Notes under the pieces: model-generated
What the model saw: the letters and a program-made list of their open reading frames with translations, nothing else
The model's database searches: none
What the model was told of the DNA's origin: nothing
Translations under genes and position numbers: made by a program
DNA from: Gallalistipes aquisgranensis
GTDB lineage: Bacteria > Bacteroidota > Bacteroidia > Bacteroidales > Rikenellaceae
Assembly: GCF_014982715.1 (NCBI RefSeq)
Contig: NZ_JADCJY010000001.1
Coordinates: forward strand, 1,922,001 to 1,986,000
Length of the DNA: 64,000 nucleotides
Direction of reading: 5' to 3'
Part shown: positions 51,842-61,800 of the stretch, piece by piece
Layout of the letters: each line of letters begins with the position of its first letter
How positions within the stretch are numbered: the stretch's first letter is position 1

Positions 51842-52259
51842 TTCGACAACCTCGACCATCCGACCCCCGATGGCGATTAATCAGAAAAAGAAAGTGTGGA
51901 GTCGTAGTCTATCTGAACGGAGGCTCTGGTAAGCCCAAACACAAATAAACAATACCCCACACTTAACTGTATATATCAAAATGACATACACACATCAAGT
52001 GATAAGTGAGATTGTTATCCTTGTGTTTTTGAAATTTACCAGATTTATGAAGTAAAGGTGTGGAATGAAACAAGAGCCAAACAAGTGCAAATAAATACAC
52101 TAATTTACAGTGTATTATATGGAGTTTGATGTTTTCTGTTGTTTTCATTCTTTTCAGTTGATTGGTTCTTTTTCGGTACATTTTTGTTTCTTGTTTGTTT
52201 CTTGATTCGCGGGATTCTTTCTAACTTTACGGCAGAATAACAGGAATAAAGGAGGAACC
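51842..52259. other. intergenic AT-rich stretch at the island's left edge
   Basis: 418 bp with no gene that I can support. It contains the inverted repeat AATACACT/AGTGTATT with a 7-bp gap (52094-52116), the size of a tyrosine-recombinase core site. No tRNA gene is present. Confidence 0.5.
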
Positions 52260-53393
52260 ATGCCGCGTATAAAGAAACCTTCGAAAGTCAAGGAGCCGAT
52301 TCGACTTCGGATGAAGGAACTGGCTAACGGAAACAAGAGCCTGTATCTGGACATTTACCGCAACGGTAAACGATCGTATGAGTATTTGAAGCTCTATATT
52401 ATCCCTGAAATCGACCATAATGCCCGTAGACAGAATCAAGCGACAATGGCTGCCGCCAATGCCATCAAATCGAAGCGTATCATCCAACTTACCAATGGCG
52501 AGGCCGGAATCGAACACAGGGAAAAGGTTCCTCTTTTAGACTGGATGGAGGCCTACAAAGAGAATCAGGCGAAGCGTGGTAAAAAGGACGGGAACCAAAT
52601 CATGGTAACTATCCGCATACTGAAAGATTTTGCGGGTGAAAGCATGACAATGGATCAGGTCGACAAGGCATTCTGCCAAGAGTATATCGACTATCTGCTG
52701 ACGGAGTATCGTCCCAAAGGAAAACGGGTGTCTAACTTTACGCTTCACACTTATTACCGTATTCTGAACGGAGCTTTGAATGCCGCCGTTCGTGCGGACA
52801 TTATCAAGTCCAACCCATTTACAAAGATCAACAACTCGGATAAGATACGCTTGCCGGAGAGCAAACGCTCGTATATGACCATCGAGGAGGTTCGGGCATT
52901 GATTGCTACTCCGATGAAGAATGAGGCCGTAAAACAGGCTTATTTGTTCTCCTGCTTCTGTGGATTGCGAATAAGCGATATTATCAGCCTGAAGTGGAAA
53001 GATGTATTCGTCGATAGGGGACAGTATCGTTTGGCAGTCTCCATGCAGAAAACCAAAGAGCCGATTTATCTGCCGCTTTCGCCAGAAGCGATAAAGTGGA
53101 TGCCGGAACGAGGAGACAAGACCTCGGAAGATCACGTCTTCGACTTGCCGAGCCCAACGACGATAAACCTGCTGCTCAAACCTTGGGCAAGAGCGGCAGG
53201 CATAGACAAGCGTTTTTCATTCCACACGGCCCGGCACACGTTTGCGACGATGATGCTGACGCTTGGCGCCGACCTATATACAACCTCGAAACTGCTTGGT
53301 CATGCCGACGTGAAGATGACACAGGTGTACGCCAAAATCATCAATCAGAAAAAGGACGATGCGGTCAATCTGGTAAACGGATTGTTCGACTGA
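52260..53393 (+). CDS. tyrosine recombinase/integrase
   Basis: A 377-residue integrase. An N-terminal arm-binding/SAM-like region of ~190 residues (RLRMKELANGNKSLYLDIYR) precedes the catalytic domain with CGLRISDIISLKWKD (Arg I), HTARHTFATMML (H-x-x-R) and LLGHADVKMTQVYAKI (final His/Trp position and Tyr nucleophile). It belongs to the Bacteroidota phage/CTn-type integrases with an arm domain, not to short phase-variation invertases. It opens the island, so it probably placed it in the chromosome. Upstream -7-like TAACTTTAC. Confidence 0.9.
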   Translation: MPRIKKPSKVKEPIRLRMKELANGNKSLYLDIYRNGKRSYEYLKLYIIPEIDHNARRQNQATMAAANAIKSKRIIQLTNGEAGIEHREKVPLLDWMEAYKENQAKRGKKDGNQIMVTIRILKDFAGESMTMDQVDKAFCQEYIDYLLTEYRPKGKRVSNFTLHTYYRILNGALNAAVRADIIKSNPFTKINNSDKIRLPESKRSYMTIEEVRALIATPMKNEAVKQAYLFSCFCGLRISDIISLKWKDVFVDRGQYRLAVSMQKTKEPIYLPLSPEAIKWMPERGDKTSEDHVFDLPSPTTINLLLKPWARAAGIDKRFSFHTARHTFATMMLTLGADLYTTSKLLGHADVKMTQVYAKIINQKKDDAVNLVNGLFD

Positions 53394-53436
53394 ATCACGA
53401 GCGGTTCTTTACACCGGCGCGGGCATATATATTTTA

Positions 53437-53481
53437 GTTTACTTTAATATCTATATATAGGGGAGAAAAACTAAAGTAAAC
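53437..53481. repeat. AT-rich inverted repeat element A (left end)
   Basis: GTTTACTTTA (53437-53446) and TAAAGTAAAC (53472-53481) around CTATATATAG. The same plan recurs at 63589-63632 and 63724-63765, bracketing the defence operon. Confidence 0.6.
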
Positions 53482-53808
53482 CGTTTTCGTGCAAACAACT
53501 GAAAGAAAATCGGCGGTGAAAATTTGAGCCAAATACGGGCTTTTGCCGCCTTGTATAAAAGGGAACAAGTGGTTGCCCTCCGGCCAATGAAAAATATCTC
53601 TGAATAAGCTGTGGGAAAATGTTGCCTGACTCGGATATAATGGGTTCAGTTTCTTCTTTCTTTTCCCCTTTTATTGCTTAACAGATGTGCGTGTCGCCGG
53701 AGAAACTCCGATGGCAATTCTGTGTCTAATTATACCAACCTGTTTGCCACTAATAATCAGTCCTGCATTGGACAACGAGACTGCCTCTGCTTGCAGATTG
53801 TGTGGCAG

Positions 53809-53835
53809 CCCTCCAGCCGCTCGGCGGCTGGAGGG
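53809..53835. repeat. 12-bp GC hairpin in the gap
   Basis: Perfect arms CCCTCCAGCCGC (53809-53820) and its complement (53824-53835), loop TCG, in otherwise AT-rich DNA. No T run follows; possibly part of an RNA or a remnant of a mobile element. Confidence 0.5.
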
Positions 53836-54032
53836 GTATTAGGCTACCCCGAAAGAAATCTTGTAGCACACGGGCAAGCCTGGAGACAATCTGCTTTGGC
53901 AGAAGTATGGTTCAAAAAAGAGTGCGGGCATTTGTCATAAATCCACTGAATCTATTCACAAATATCGTGAGAGAAGATCATTGCAAATGTTAAAATACTT
54001 TCTTCGAATTACATTGATTGAATAATTTTCAA

Positions 54033-54040
54033 TATCTTTG
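54033..54040 (+). promoter_or_regulatory. -7 box of the XRE-hsdM operon
   Basis: TATCTTTG, 25 nt before the ATG at 54066. As the following genes are tightly spaced it could drive the whole operon. Confidence 0.55.
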
Positions 54041-54065
54041 TTTGCAATCCCAGTTTGTAACAGGA

Positions 54066-54260
54066 ATGAAAGAGATTAACCGATTGAGAATTATTCTTGC
54101 GGAAAAGAATAAAACAGGGAAATGGCTGGCGGAACAGTTGGGCAAAGACCCTTCGACCATATCGAAGTGGTGTTCCAACTCGTCGCAACCGCAACTGGAT
54201 ACGGTGATTCGTATTGCAGAGTTGCTGGAAGTGGATATTAAGGAATTGATAAACAGATAA
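54066..54260 (+). CDS. XRE-type HTH regulator of the restriction operon
   Basis: A 64-residue protein that is just one helix-turn-helix domain: NRLRIILAEKNKTGKWLAEQ, LGKDPSTISKWCSNSSQPQL, IRIAELLEVDIKELINR. Its size and place, 3 nt before hsdM, are those of a controller protein timing restriction against methylation. The upstream Met at 54018 would overlap the promoter. Confidence 0.82.
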   Translation: MKEINRLRIILAEKNKTGKWLAEQLGKDPSTISKWCSNSSQPQLDTVIRIAELLEVDIKELINR

Positions 54261-54263
54261 TAT

Positions 54264-55811
54264 ATGGCAAGAGAACAGGAGCGTGCGGAACTTCACCGCA
54301 CAATCTGGCAGATAGCTAACGACTTGCGGGGAAGTGTCGATGGGTGGGATTTCAAAAATTATGTCTTGGGAATGTTGTTTTACCGCTTCATCTCCGAGAA
54401 TATTACCGCTTTTATCAATGCGGAAGAGCACCGGGCCGGGAACGAGGACTTTGATTATGCCGAATGTTCGGACGAGCAGGCCGAGTTCGGACGTGAAGTG
54501 ACCGTGCAGGAGCGGGGTTTCTACATCCTTCCGTCGCAGCTCTTCGGCAATGTGCGCAAACGTGCCGCGGCAGACCCCAATCTGAACGAAACGCTGAATA
54601 ATATTTTCCATGCCATCGAAAATTCGGCCAAGGGTGCAGCGAGCGAGGATGACATGAAGGGCCTGTTTGCTGACATCGATGTAAACAGCAACAAACTCGG
54701 AGCGACAGTGCAGAAACGCAATGAGACGTTGGTGAAGATTCTCGATAAGATCGGCGATATGAAACTCGGCAATCTGGCCGATAACCAAATCGACACCTTC
54801 GGCGACGCCTACGAGTTTCTGATGACGATGTATGCCAGCAATGCGGGAAAATCGGGCGGCGAGTTCTTCACGCCGCAGGAGGTCTCCGAGCTTCTTGCCC
54901 GTATTACGCTCGTCGGGAAAAAACAGGTGAACAAAGTGTACGATCCGGCCTGCGGCAGCGGTTCGCTGTTGTTAAAATTCGCCAAAGTGCTCGGCAAGGA
55001 GAATGTGCGTCAGGGATTCTATGGGCAGGAGATCAATATTACCACCTACAATCTTTGCCGCATCAACATGTTCCTGCACGATATCAACTACGAAAAGTTC
55101 GATATTGCACTGGGCGATACGCTGCTTGCCCCGAAACATTGGGACGATGAACCGTTCGAGTGCATCGTCTCCAATCCTCCTTACTCGATCAAATGGGTCG
55201 GGGATGAAAATCCGTTGCTGATTAACGACCCGCGGTTCTCGCCTGCGGGTATTCTGGCTCCCAAGAGCAAAGCCGACCTTGCTTTTACGATGCACATGCT
55301 TTCGTGGCTGGCTACCAACGGCACGGCGGCCATCGTCGAGTTCCCCGGTGTACTCTACCGAGGCGGAGCTGAACAGAAAATCCGCAAATACCTGATCGAC
55401 AACAACTACATCGACACCGTCATTCAGTTGCCGGCCAATCTTTTCTTTGGCGTCGGCATTGCTACCTGCATCATCGTGCTGAAGAAGAGCAAAAAGGACA
55501 ATGCAACGCTATTTATAGATGCCTCGGGCGAGTTTATCCACGAAGGTAACAAAAACAAACTTTCCGACGCCAATATCGCACGGATTCTCGAAGCATTCGT
55601 CGCACGCAAGGATGATGCGCATTTTGCCCGTCTGGTCGGAAACGAGAAGATCTCCGGGAATGATTACAACATCTCGGTTTCGTCATACGTCGAACAGCCC
55701 GATACGCGCGAAGAGGTGGATATAGAGGCGCTGAACCTGCGTATTGCAGAGATTGTCGCACGTCAAAACGTGCTGCGCACGGCTATCGACGCGATTGTGT
55801 CCACATTGTAA
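54264..55811 (+). CDS. hsdM: type I restriction-modification methyltransferase subunit HsdM
   Basis: A 515-residue N6-adenine methylase. The N-terminal HsdM helical domain (IANDLRGSVDGWDFKNYVLGMLFYRF across adjoining motifs) precedes the Rossmann domain with motif I DPACGSGSLLLKF (~residue 227) and motif IV NPPYS (~303). HsdM with HsdS methylates adenine in both half-sites. It lies 3 nt after the XRE gene and 6 nt before the RhuM gene. Confidence 0.96.
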   Translation: MAREQERAELHRTIWQIANDLRGSVDGWDFKNYVLGMLFYRFISENITAFINAEEHRAGNEDFDYAECSDEQAEFGREVTVQERGFYILPSQLFGNVRKRAAADPNLNETLNNIFHAIENSAKGAASEDDMKGLFADIDVNSNKLGATVQKRNETLVKILDKIGDMKLGNLADNQIDTFGDAYEFLMTMYASNAGKSGGEFFTPQEVSELLARITLVGKKQVNKVYDPACGSGSLLLKFAKVLGKENVRQGFYGQEINITTYNLCRINMFLHDINYEKFDIALGDTLLAPKHWDDEPFECIVSNPPYSIKWVGDENPLLINDPRFSPAGILAPKSKADLAFTMHMLSWLATNGTAAIVEFPGVLYRGGAEQKIRKYLIDNNYIDTVIQLPANLFFGVGIATCIIVLKKSKKDNATLFIDASGEFIHEGNKNKLSDANIARILEAFVARKDDAHFARLVGNEKISGNDYNISVSSYVEQPDTREEVDIEALNLRIAEIVARQNVLRTAIDAIVSTL

Positions 55812-55817
55812 AACGGA

Positions 55818-56882
55818 ATGAATATGAGCAATAAAGAGATAACGATTCGCAGTTCGGCCGCCGAATACCTGACCTTCGTAGCGGCTACGGGTGAAAATCC
55901 CTCCCGCGTGGAACTCCGGTATGAGGATGAAAACATTTGGCTGACCCAACGAATGATGGCGGAGCTGTATGGGGTGGATGTACGCACCATCAACGAGCAT
56001 ATCCGGAAAATTTACGACGACAACGAATTGTCCGAGCCGGCAACTGTCCGGAATTTCCGGATAGTTCAAACCGAAGGCAGTCGTGAGGTCTGCCGCGAAG
56101 TGAAACATTATAGTCTCCAGATGATTATCTCCGTGGGCTTCAAGGTCAATAACGAGCGTGCCGTACAGTTCCGCAAGTGGGCAAATGCGGTTGTCAAGGA
56201 CTACACCATACAGGGATGGGTGATGGACGACGAGCGGCTGAAACGGGGCGGTACGGTGCTTACGAAAGACTATTTCGAGAAGCAGTTGGAGCGCATCCGA
56301 GAGATTCGTCTGTCGGAACGTCGTTTTTACCAGAAGATTACGGACATTTACGCTACGGCCATCGATTACGATCCGACGGCAAAGGCCACCCAGCGCTTTT
56401 TCGCTGCGGTGCAGAACAAGATGCATTACAGCGTGCATGGGCACACGGCGGCGGAGTTGATCTATCAGCGTGCCGATGCCGACAAGGAGCACATGGGACT
56501 GACGACATGGGAGGGTGCGCCGACGGGCAAAATTCACAAATACGACGTGACGGTTGCCAAAAACTACCTTACGGAGGAGGAGTTGCAAACGCTTGGCCGC
56601 ATTGTTTCTGCCTACCTCGATCTGGCGGAGATACAGGCCATGCGCCATATCCCCATGACGATGGAGGACTGGGAGAAACGGTTGAACGGCTTTTTGTCGC
56701 TGATGGATCGGGAGGTGCTTGCCAATGCCGGCCGCATCTCGGCGGAACTGGCCAAAGCCCATGCCGAGAGTGAATGGGAGAAATATCGCATTGTTCAGGA
56801 TCGTCTCTATACGAGCGATTTCGACCGCTTCGTGCAACTGGAGGAGCGTGCAGCCGACAAGGAGAAAGGAGGTGAGCAATGA
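55818..56882 (+). CDS. rhuM: RhuM family protein inside the type I operon
   Basis: A 354-residue RhuM (virulence RhuM) protein. It begins with a winged-helix-like DNA-binding segment (IWLTQRMMAELYGVDVRTIN) followed by a basic helical region and HGHTAAELIYQRADADKEHMGL and a C-terminal coil. The biochemical role is unknown, though rhuM is often found between hsdM and hsdS in type I loci. Two starts are possible (55818 and 55824). It overlaps hsdS by ATGA. Confidence 0.85.
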   Translation: MNMSNKEITIRSSAAEYLTFVAATGENPSRVELRYEDENIWLTQRMMAELYGVDVRTINEHIRKIYDDNELSEPATVRNFRIVQTEGSREVCREVKHYSLQMIISVGFKVNNERAVQFRKWANAVVKDYTIQGWVMDDERLKRGGTVLTKDYFEKQLERIREIRLSERRFYQKITDIYATAIDYDPTAKATQRFFAAVQNKMHYSVHGHTAAELIYQRADADKEHMGLTTWEGAPTGKIHKYDVTVAKNYLTEEELQTLGRIVSAYLDLAEIQAMRHIPMTMEDWEKRLNGFLSLMDREVLANAGRISAELAKAHAESEWEKYRIVQDRLYTSDFDRFVQLEERAADKEKGGEQ

Positions 56883-58150
56883 ACCGTATCGAGGAGATGA
56901 TTCGGGAGTTGTGCCCCAATGGGGTAGAATATAAAGCATTGGGAGAGATAGGATACTTCTATGGAGGACTAACTGGAAAGGGGAAAGACGATTTTAAAAA
57001 TGGTAATGCTAAATTCATTACTTACATGAATGTGTACTCCAATCCTGCGCTGGACATGAATATTACTGATTTTGTCCGAATCATAGATGATGAAAAACAG
57101 AATAAAGTTCGATATTGTGATATTCTTTTTACCGGCTCTTCTGAAACGCCAGATGAGTGTGGTATGTCTTCCGTAGTTACAGAACATATCGAAGAAAATT
57201 TATATCTAAATAGTTTTTGTTTTGGATATAGATTAAATCAGCCGTCTTTGTTTAATCCTCATTTTTTGAAACATTTATTTAGAAGTTATGAACTTCGCCG
57301 ACAGATTGCTTTGACTGCAAGTGGAGTTACCAGATTTAATGTGTCGAAAAAGAGATTTGCTAAAATATTGATCCCTGTACCTCCTCTTGCGATTCAGAAT
57401 GAAATCGTAAATATCCTTGATAAGTTTACGGAACTGGAGGCGGAACTGGAGGCGGAACTGGAGGCACGACGGAAGCAGTATGAATACTATCGCAATAAGT
57501 TGTTGAATTTCAATGGATTTACCCTCCCCCAGAAAATTGAGGTGAAATGGCTGACAATGAGTGAAGTATTTGAAATTAAAAATGGATATACACCTTCCAA
57601 GGCAAAGCCAGAATATTGGACAAATGGTACGATTCCCTGGTTTCGCATGGAAGATATACGTACAAATGGACGAATATTGGAAGATTCGATACAACATATC
57701 ACACCCGAAGCTGTAAAGGGCGGTCGATTGTTCCCTGCTAACTCGATTATTTTAGCGACGACGGCGACAATCGGTGAACACGCTTTGATAATTGCTGATT
57801 CGCTGGCAAATCAGCGATTTACGAATTTGTCAATTCGTAAATCGCTTGCCGATGAATTGGATATGAAGTTTTTCTTTTATTATATGTTCATTGTCGATGA
57901 ATGGTGTAAAAACAATACGAATACATCCGGGTTTGAATCGGTCGATATGGTTAAATTCAAAAAGCTACAGATTCCCATTCCTCCAATGAAAGAACAGCAA
58001 CGTATCGTTGCCATTCTCGATAAATTCGAGACATTGGTAAACGATATTTCGGAAGGACTGCCCGCCGAAATTGCCGCCCGCCGGCAGCAATATGAGTATT
58101 ATAGAGACAGACTACTGACTTTTCCAAAACATATAAACTATGATGAATAA
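56879..58150 (+). CDS. hsdS: type I restriction-modification specificity subunit HsdS
   Basis: A 423-residue HsdS with two target-recognition domains: TRD1 (~residues 15-165), a conserved helix (PPLAIQNEIVNILDKFTELE) then YEYYRNKLLNF, TRD2 (~220-370), and a second conserved helix (PPMKEQQRIVAILDKFETLV) then YEYYRDRLLTF. Between helix 1 and TRD2 lies the 12-bp repeat coding ELEA three times. The TRDs are clearly more AT-rich than hsdM and hsdR, as expected for TRDs swapped by recombination. The bipartite target sequence cannot be predicted. Its last 11 bases overlap the GIY-YIG gene. Confidence 0.94.
   Translation: MNRIEEMIRELCPNGVEYKALGEIGYFYGGLTGKGKDDFKNGNAKFITYMNVYSNPALDMNITDFVRIIDDEKQNKVRYCDILFTGSSETPDECGMSSVVTEHIEENLYLNSFCFGYRLNQPSLFNPHFLKHLFRSYELRRQIALTASGVTRFNVSKKRFAKILIPVPPLAIQNEIVNILDKFTELEAELEAELEARRKQYEYYRNKLLNFNGFTLPQKIEVKWLTMSEVFEIKNGYTPSKAKPEYWTNGTIPWFRMEDIRTNGRILEDSIQHITPEAVKGGRLFPANSIILATTATIGEHALIIADSLANQRFTNLSIRKSLADELDMKFFFYYMFIVDEWCKNNTNTSGFESVDMVKFKKLQIPIPPMKEQQRIVAILDKFETLVNDISEGLPAEIAARRQQYEYYRDRLLTFPKHINYDE
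57431..57466 (+). repeat. three in-frame 12-bp repeats in hsdS
   Basis: GAACTGGAGGCG at 57431-57442 and 57443-57454, and GAACTGGAGGCA at 57455-57466. The units code Glu-Leu-Glu-Ala at residues 185-196. In EcoR124I/EcoDXXI the analogous TAEL repeats vary in number and set the spacing between half-sites. Confidence 0.9.
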
Positions 58151-58817
58151 TGAGAAAATAAAGGGGGTAATTTATATTTTAACCAATCCTTCATTTCCTG
58201 ATTTTGTTAAGATAGGTTATGCACATAATATCGAAAAGCGACTTAAGCAGCTGAATCGAAGTGAAACAATCCCTTTTGCATTCAGGGTGTATGCCGTATA
58301 CCACGTGAATGGTGAACTAACTGATAAGGAACTGCATAAACTTATCGACAAACTCAATCCAGATCTTCGCACTATCGAGAACTTTGATGGAAAAGAAAGA
58401 GTGAAAGAGTTTTATGCAATGTCCGTCGAGGATGCCTATAGCTTATTGGAATCGATTGCTAAAATTAGCGGAACGTTGGATCGGCTACAGCGGCTAACGC
58501 CTGAAGGTCATGAAATTCTGGATGAACAAATAGCAAATGAAGTGCGGGAAACCGCAAAGCGTGGCCCATTCCGTTTCAGCGCTTTTGATATTCCGGTAGG
58601 GAGTGAACTTTCATTTATCGAAAATCCTCAAATAAAAGCAATAGTTGTGGATGATCGTCATATTGAATACAATGGAGAAACTACCTCACTTTCTGCTTTG
58701 GCCCGCAAACTCAAACAATTTGATCACCCAGTGCAGGGGCCATTGTGGTTCAGCTATAAAGGAGAAAAACTCGCTGATTTAAGAGACAGAATAGAATGCC
58801 ATCATAAGTCCAAGTAG
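58140..58817 (+). CDS. GIY-YIG nuclease-like protein with a RAMA/DUF4357-like C-terminus
   Basis: A 225-residue protein. Residues ~8-60 form a GIY-YIG (T5orf172/Mug113-type) domain: GVIYILTNPSFPDFVKIGYA, NIEKRLKQLN. Residues ~140-220 (FDIPVGSELSFI, VVDDRHIEYNGETTSLSAL, VQGPLWFSYKGE) resemble the RAMA or DUF4357 domain that accompanies restriction and methylase proteins. It overlaps hsdS by 11 nt. It may be an extra nuclease or a DNA-binding accessory. The catalytic residues of GIY-YIG (Tyr, Arg, Glu) are only partly evident, so activity is uncertain. More AT-rich than hsdR. Confidence 0.68.
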   Translation: MMNNEKIKGVIYILTNPSFPDFVKIGYAHNIEKRLKQLNRSETIPFAFRVYAVYHVNGELTDKELHKLIDKLNPDLRTIENFDGKERVKEFYAMSVEDAYSLLESIAKISGTLDRLQRLTPEGHEILDEQIANEVRETAKRGPFRFSAFDIPVGSELSFIENPQIKAIVVDDRHIEYNGETTSLSALARKLKQFDHPVQGPLWFSYKGEKLADLRDRIECHHKSK

Positions 58818-58837
58818 GTTTAATAAGTAAAATTATT

Positions 58838-61800
58838 ATGAACAAGTACAACCTTGTTGCTGAAAATCCCGAAAGTACAGTCGTCAGTGACTACCGGGCA
58901 GAATACCGCACGGAAAAAGAGTACCAGTCGGAGGCCGATCTCGAACGGGCATTTATCAAGCTGCTGACCGAACAGGCATACGATTACCTGCCGATTCATA
59001 CCGAAACGGAGTTGATTGCCAACCTGCGCCGTCAGTTGGAGAAACTCAATCACTATACGTTTACGGATGCCGAGTGGTCGCGTTTCTTTACGGGTTGTCT
59101 TGCCAACAAGAACAGTGGAATTGTAGAGAAGACCGCCATCATTCAGGAAGACCATGTGCAGTTGCTGACGCGCGACGACGGAACAGTCAAGAATATCTAC
59201 CTGCTCGACAAGGTCAATATCCACAACAATTCGCTCCAGGTCATCAACCAATACGAAGTCGATGGCGGGATACGCTCCAACCGTTACGATGTTACCGTAT
59301 TGGTGAACGGCCTGCCGTTGGTGCACATCGAACTGAAACGCCGCGGCGTCGACATCAAGGAGGCTTTCAACCAGATCGACCGCTACCAGCGGGAGAGTTT
59401 CTGGGCCGGCAGCGGATTGTTCGAGTATGTCCAGATATTCGTCATATCGAACGGAACCTATACCAAGTATTACAGCAATACCACGCGCCAAAGCCATATC
59501 AAGGAGGCCGCCTCCGGCGGAATCCGCTCCAAAAGTCGGCAAACGAGCAACAGCTTTGAGTTCACCTCGTGGTGGGCAGATGCCAACAACCGGCCGATTA
59601 CCGACCTGATGGGTTTCGGCCGCACATTCTTTGCCAAGCATACGTTGCTCAATCTGCTGACCCGGTACTGCGTATTTACCTCCGACCGGATGCTGCTCGT
59701 CATGCGTCCCTATCAGGTTGTAGCGACGGAACGCATCTTGAATAAAATCAACGTGGCCAACAGTTACAAACGCTACGGTACGGTAGAAGGCGGCGGGTAT
59801 GTTTGGCATACGACGGGCAGCGGCAAAACCCTTACTTCGTTCAAAACGGCACAGTTGGCGAGCAAACTGCCTTACATCGACAAGGTGCTGTTTGTGGTCG
59901 ACCGCAAGGACCTCGACTACCAGACGATGCGCGAGTATGACAAGTTTGAGCGAGGGGCAGCCAACAGCAATACGAGTACGGCGATTCTGAAACGTCAGTT
60001 GGAAGACCCGGCGGCGAAGATCATCATCACGACCATTCAGAAACTTTCGGTCTTTATCGGCCGTCATGCGGAACATCCGGTCTTCCAGCAAAAAATCGTC
60101 ATCATTTTCGATGAGTGCCACCGTTCGCAGTTCGGCGACATGCATACGGCCATCATCCGAAAATTCAAACGTTATTTCCTGTTCGGGTTCACGGGTACGC
60201 CGATATTCGCCAAAAATGCCGTAGGCGGAGGAAAGCCCAACTTGCGGACAACGGCACAGGCTTTCGGAGACCAGTTGCATACCTACACGATTGTCAATGC
60301 CATCAATGACAAGAACGTATTGCCGTTCCGCATCGAGTACGTCCGTACCGTCAAGGAGAAAGAGGAGATTGAGAATTCGATGGTCTGGGACATTGCCCGT
60401 GAAGAGGCATTGGCCGACAAACGGCGTATTGCCAATATCGTTGCCTACATTCTCCAACATTTCAATCAAAAGACGAAACGCACGGCAAAATCTTATGAAT
60501 TCCATGCTGTGACAAACATCGGCGAGGTGGCTTCAGCCGGTCGTCGCAATAAGGTCGAAGAGGTAAAACAACGAACACGTCTGACGGGCTTCAATTCAAT
60601 TTTCGCTGTCTCTTCCATTGATACGGCCAAGATGTACTATGCCGAGTTCAAACGTCAGATGGCGGAGCTGCCGAGTGACCGGCGGCTGAAAGTGGCGACG
60701 ATATACAGTTTTGGCGTCAATGAGGATTCGGACGATTTTATCATGGATGAGAATCCCGAAGATACGAGTGGCTTGGATCAGAGTTCCCGCGATTTTCTCG
60801 AAAGCGCTATTGAGGATTACAATGCGATGTTTGCTACATCATACGATACGTCGAGCGATAAATTCCAGAATTATTACAAGGACGTATCCCTGCGGATGAA
60901 GAATCGGGAACTGGATTTGCTGATTGTCGTCAATATGTTCCTGACGGGTTTTGATGCAACGACACTCAATACGTTGTGGGTCGACAAGAATCTGCGGATG
61001 CACGGGCTGTTGCAGGCCTATTCGCGTACAAACCGTATTCTGAACTCGATCAAGACTTTTGGCAATATTGTATGTTTCCGCAATCTCGAAAAGGCTACCA
61101 ACGAGAGTATTGCGCTATTTGGAGATAAGGAGGCCGCGGGCATCGTGTTGCTCAAAACCTTCGATGAATATTATAACGGTTATACGCAGAATGATAAGGA
61201 AGTTCGCGGTTATGCGGATTTAGTCAGCGAACTGCAGATGAAGTATCCAGCCGGAGAGCAGATTGTCGGAGAACAGAACAAAAAGAGTTTTGTGCGATTA
61301 TATGGGGCAATTCTGAAACTGCGGAATATTCTCTCGACATTTGATGCTTTTGCTGGACGTGAAATATTGACCGAACGCGATGTGCAGGATTATCACAGTG
61401 CATACATTGACCTGTACAATGAGTTCCGACCTCAGAAGCATGAAGCGGAGCAAATCAACGAGGATTTGGTTTTCGAGATGGAACTAATCAAGCAGATAGA
61501 GGTCAATATCGACTATATTCTGTCGTTGATTCGCAAGTACCACGAAGAGCACTTGCAGGATAAGGAGATTATTGTAACGATTCGTAGGGCGATCGACTCA
61601 AGTGTTGACCTGCGCAACAAAAAGGAGCTGATAGAACGGTTTATCGAATCTCTGACGCCGGAATCAGAGGTGGATGAGGACTGGCTGGCTTATGTTGAAG
61701 AGCAGCGTCGTGCCGAGTTGGATCGGATTATCGTTGATGAGAACCTAAACAGTGAAGAGGCTTACAAGTTTATGGATAACGCCTTCCGCGACGGGTTTGT

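Larger units (their letters stand above)
53394..54065. other. 672-bp gene-poor region between integrase and defence operon
   Basis: It holds the AT-rich repeat at 53437-53481, a GC hairpin at 53809-53835 and the promoter of the XRE gene. A short reading frame at 53674-53940 has no recognisable content and I do not call it. Confidence 0.55.

Noticed and set aside
53674-53940. 88-residue frame in the gap right of the integrase
   Set aside because: Cys/Arg/Ser-rich composition, spans a perfect GC hairpin and has no start signal or recognisable domain.
56879-58150. hsdS switching by DNA inversion
   Set aside because: Bacteroidota hsdS shufflons need a second, silent hsdS part with inverted repeats. 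I see only one hsdS gene, and the integrase has a long arm domain typical of element integrases.
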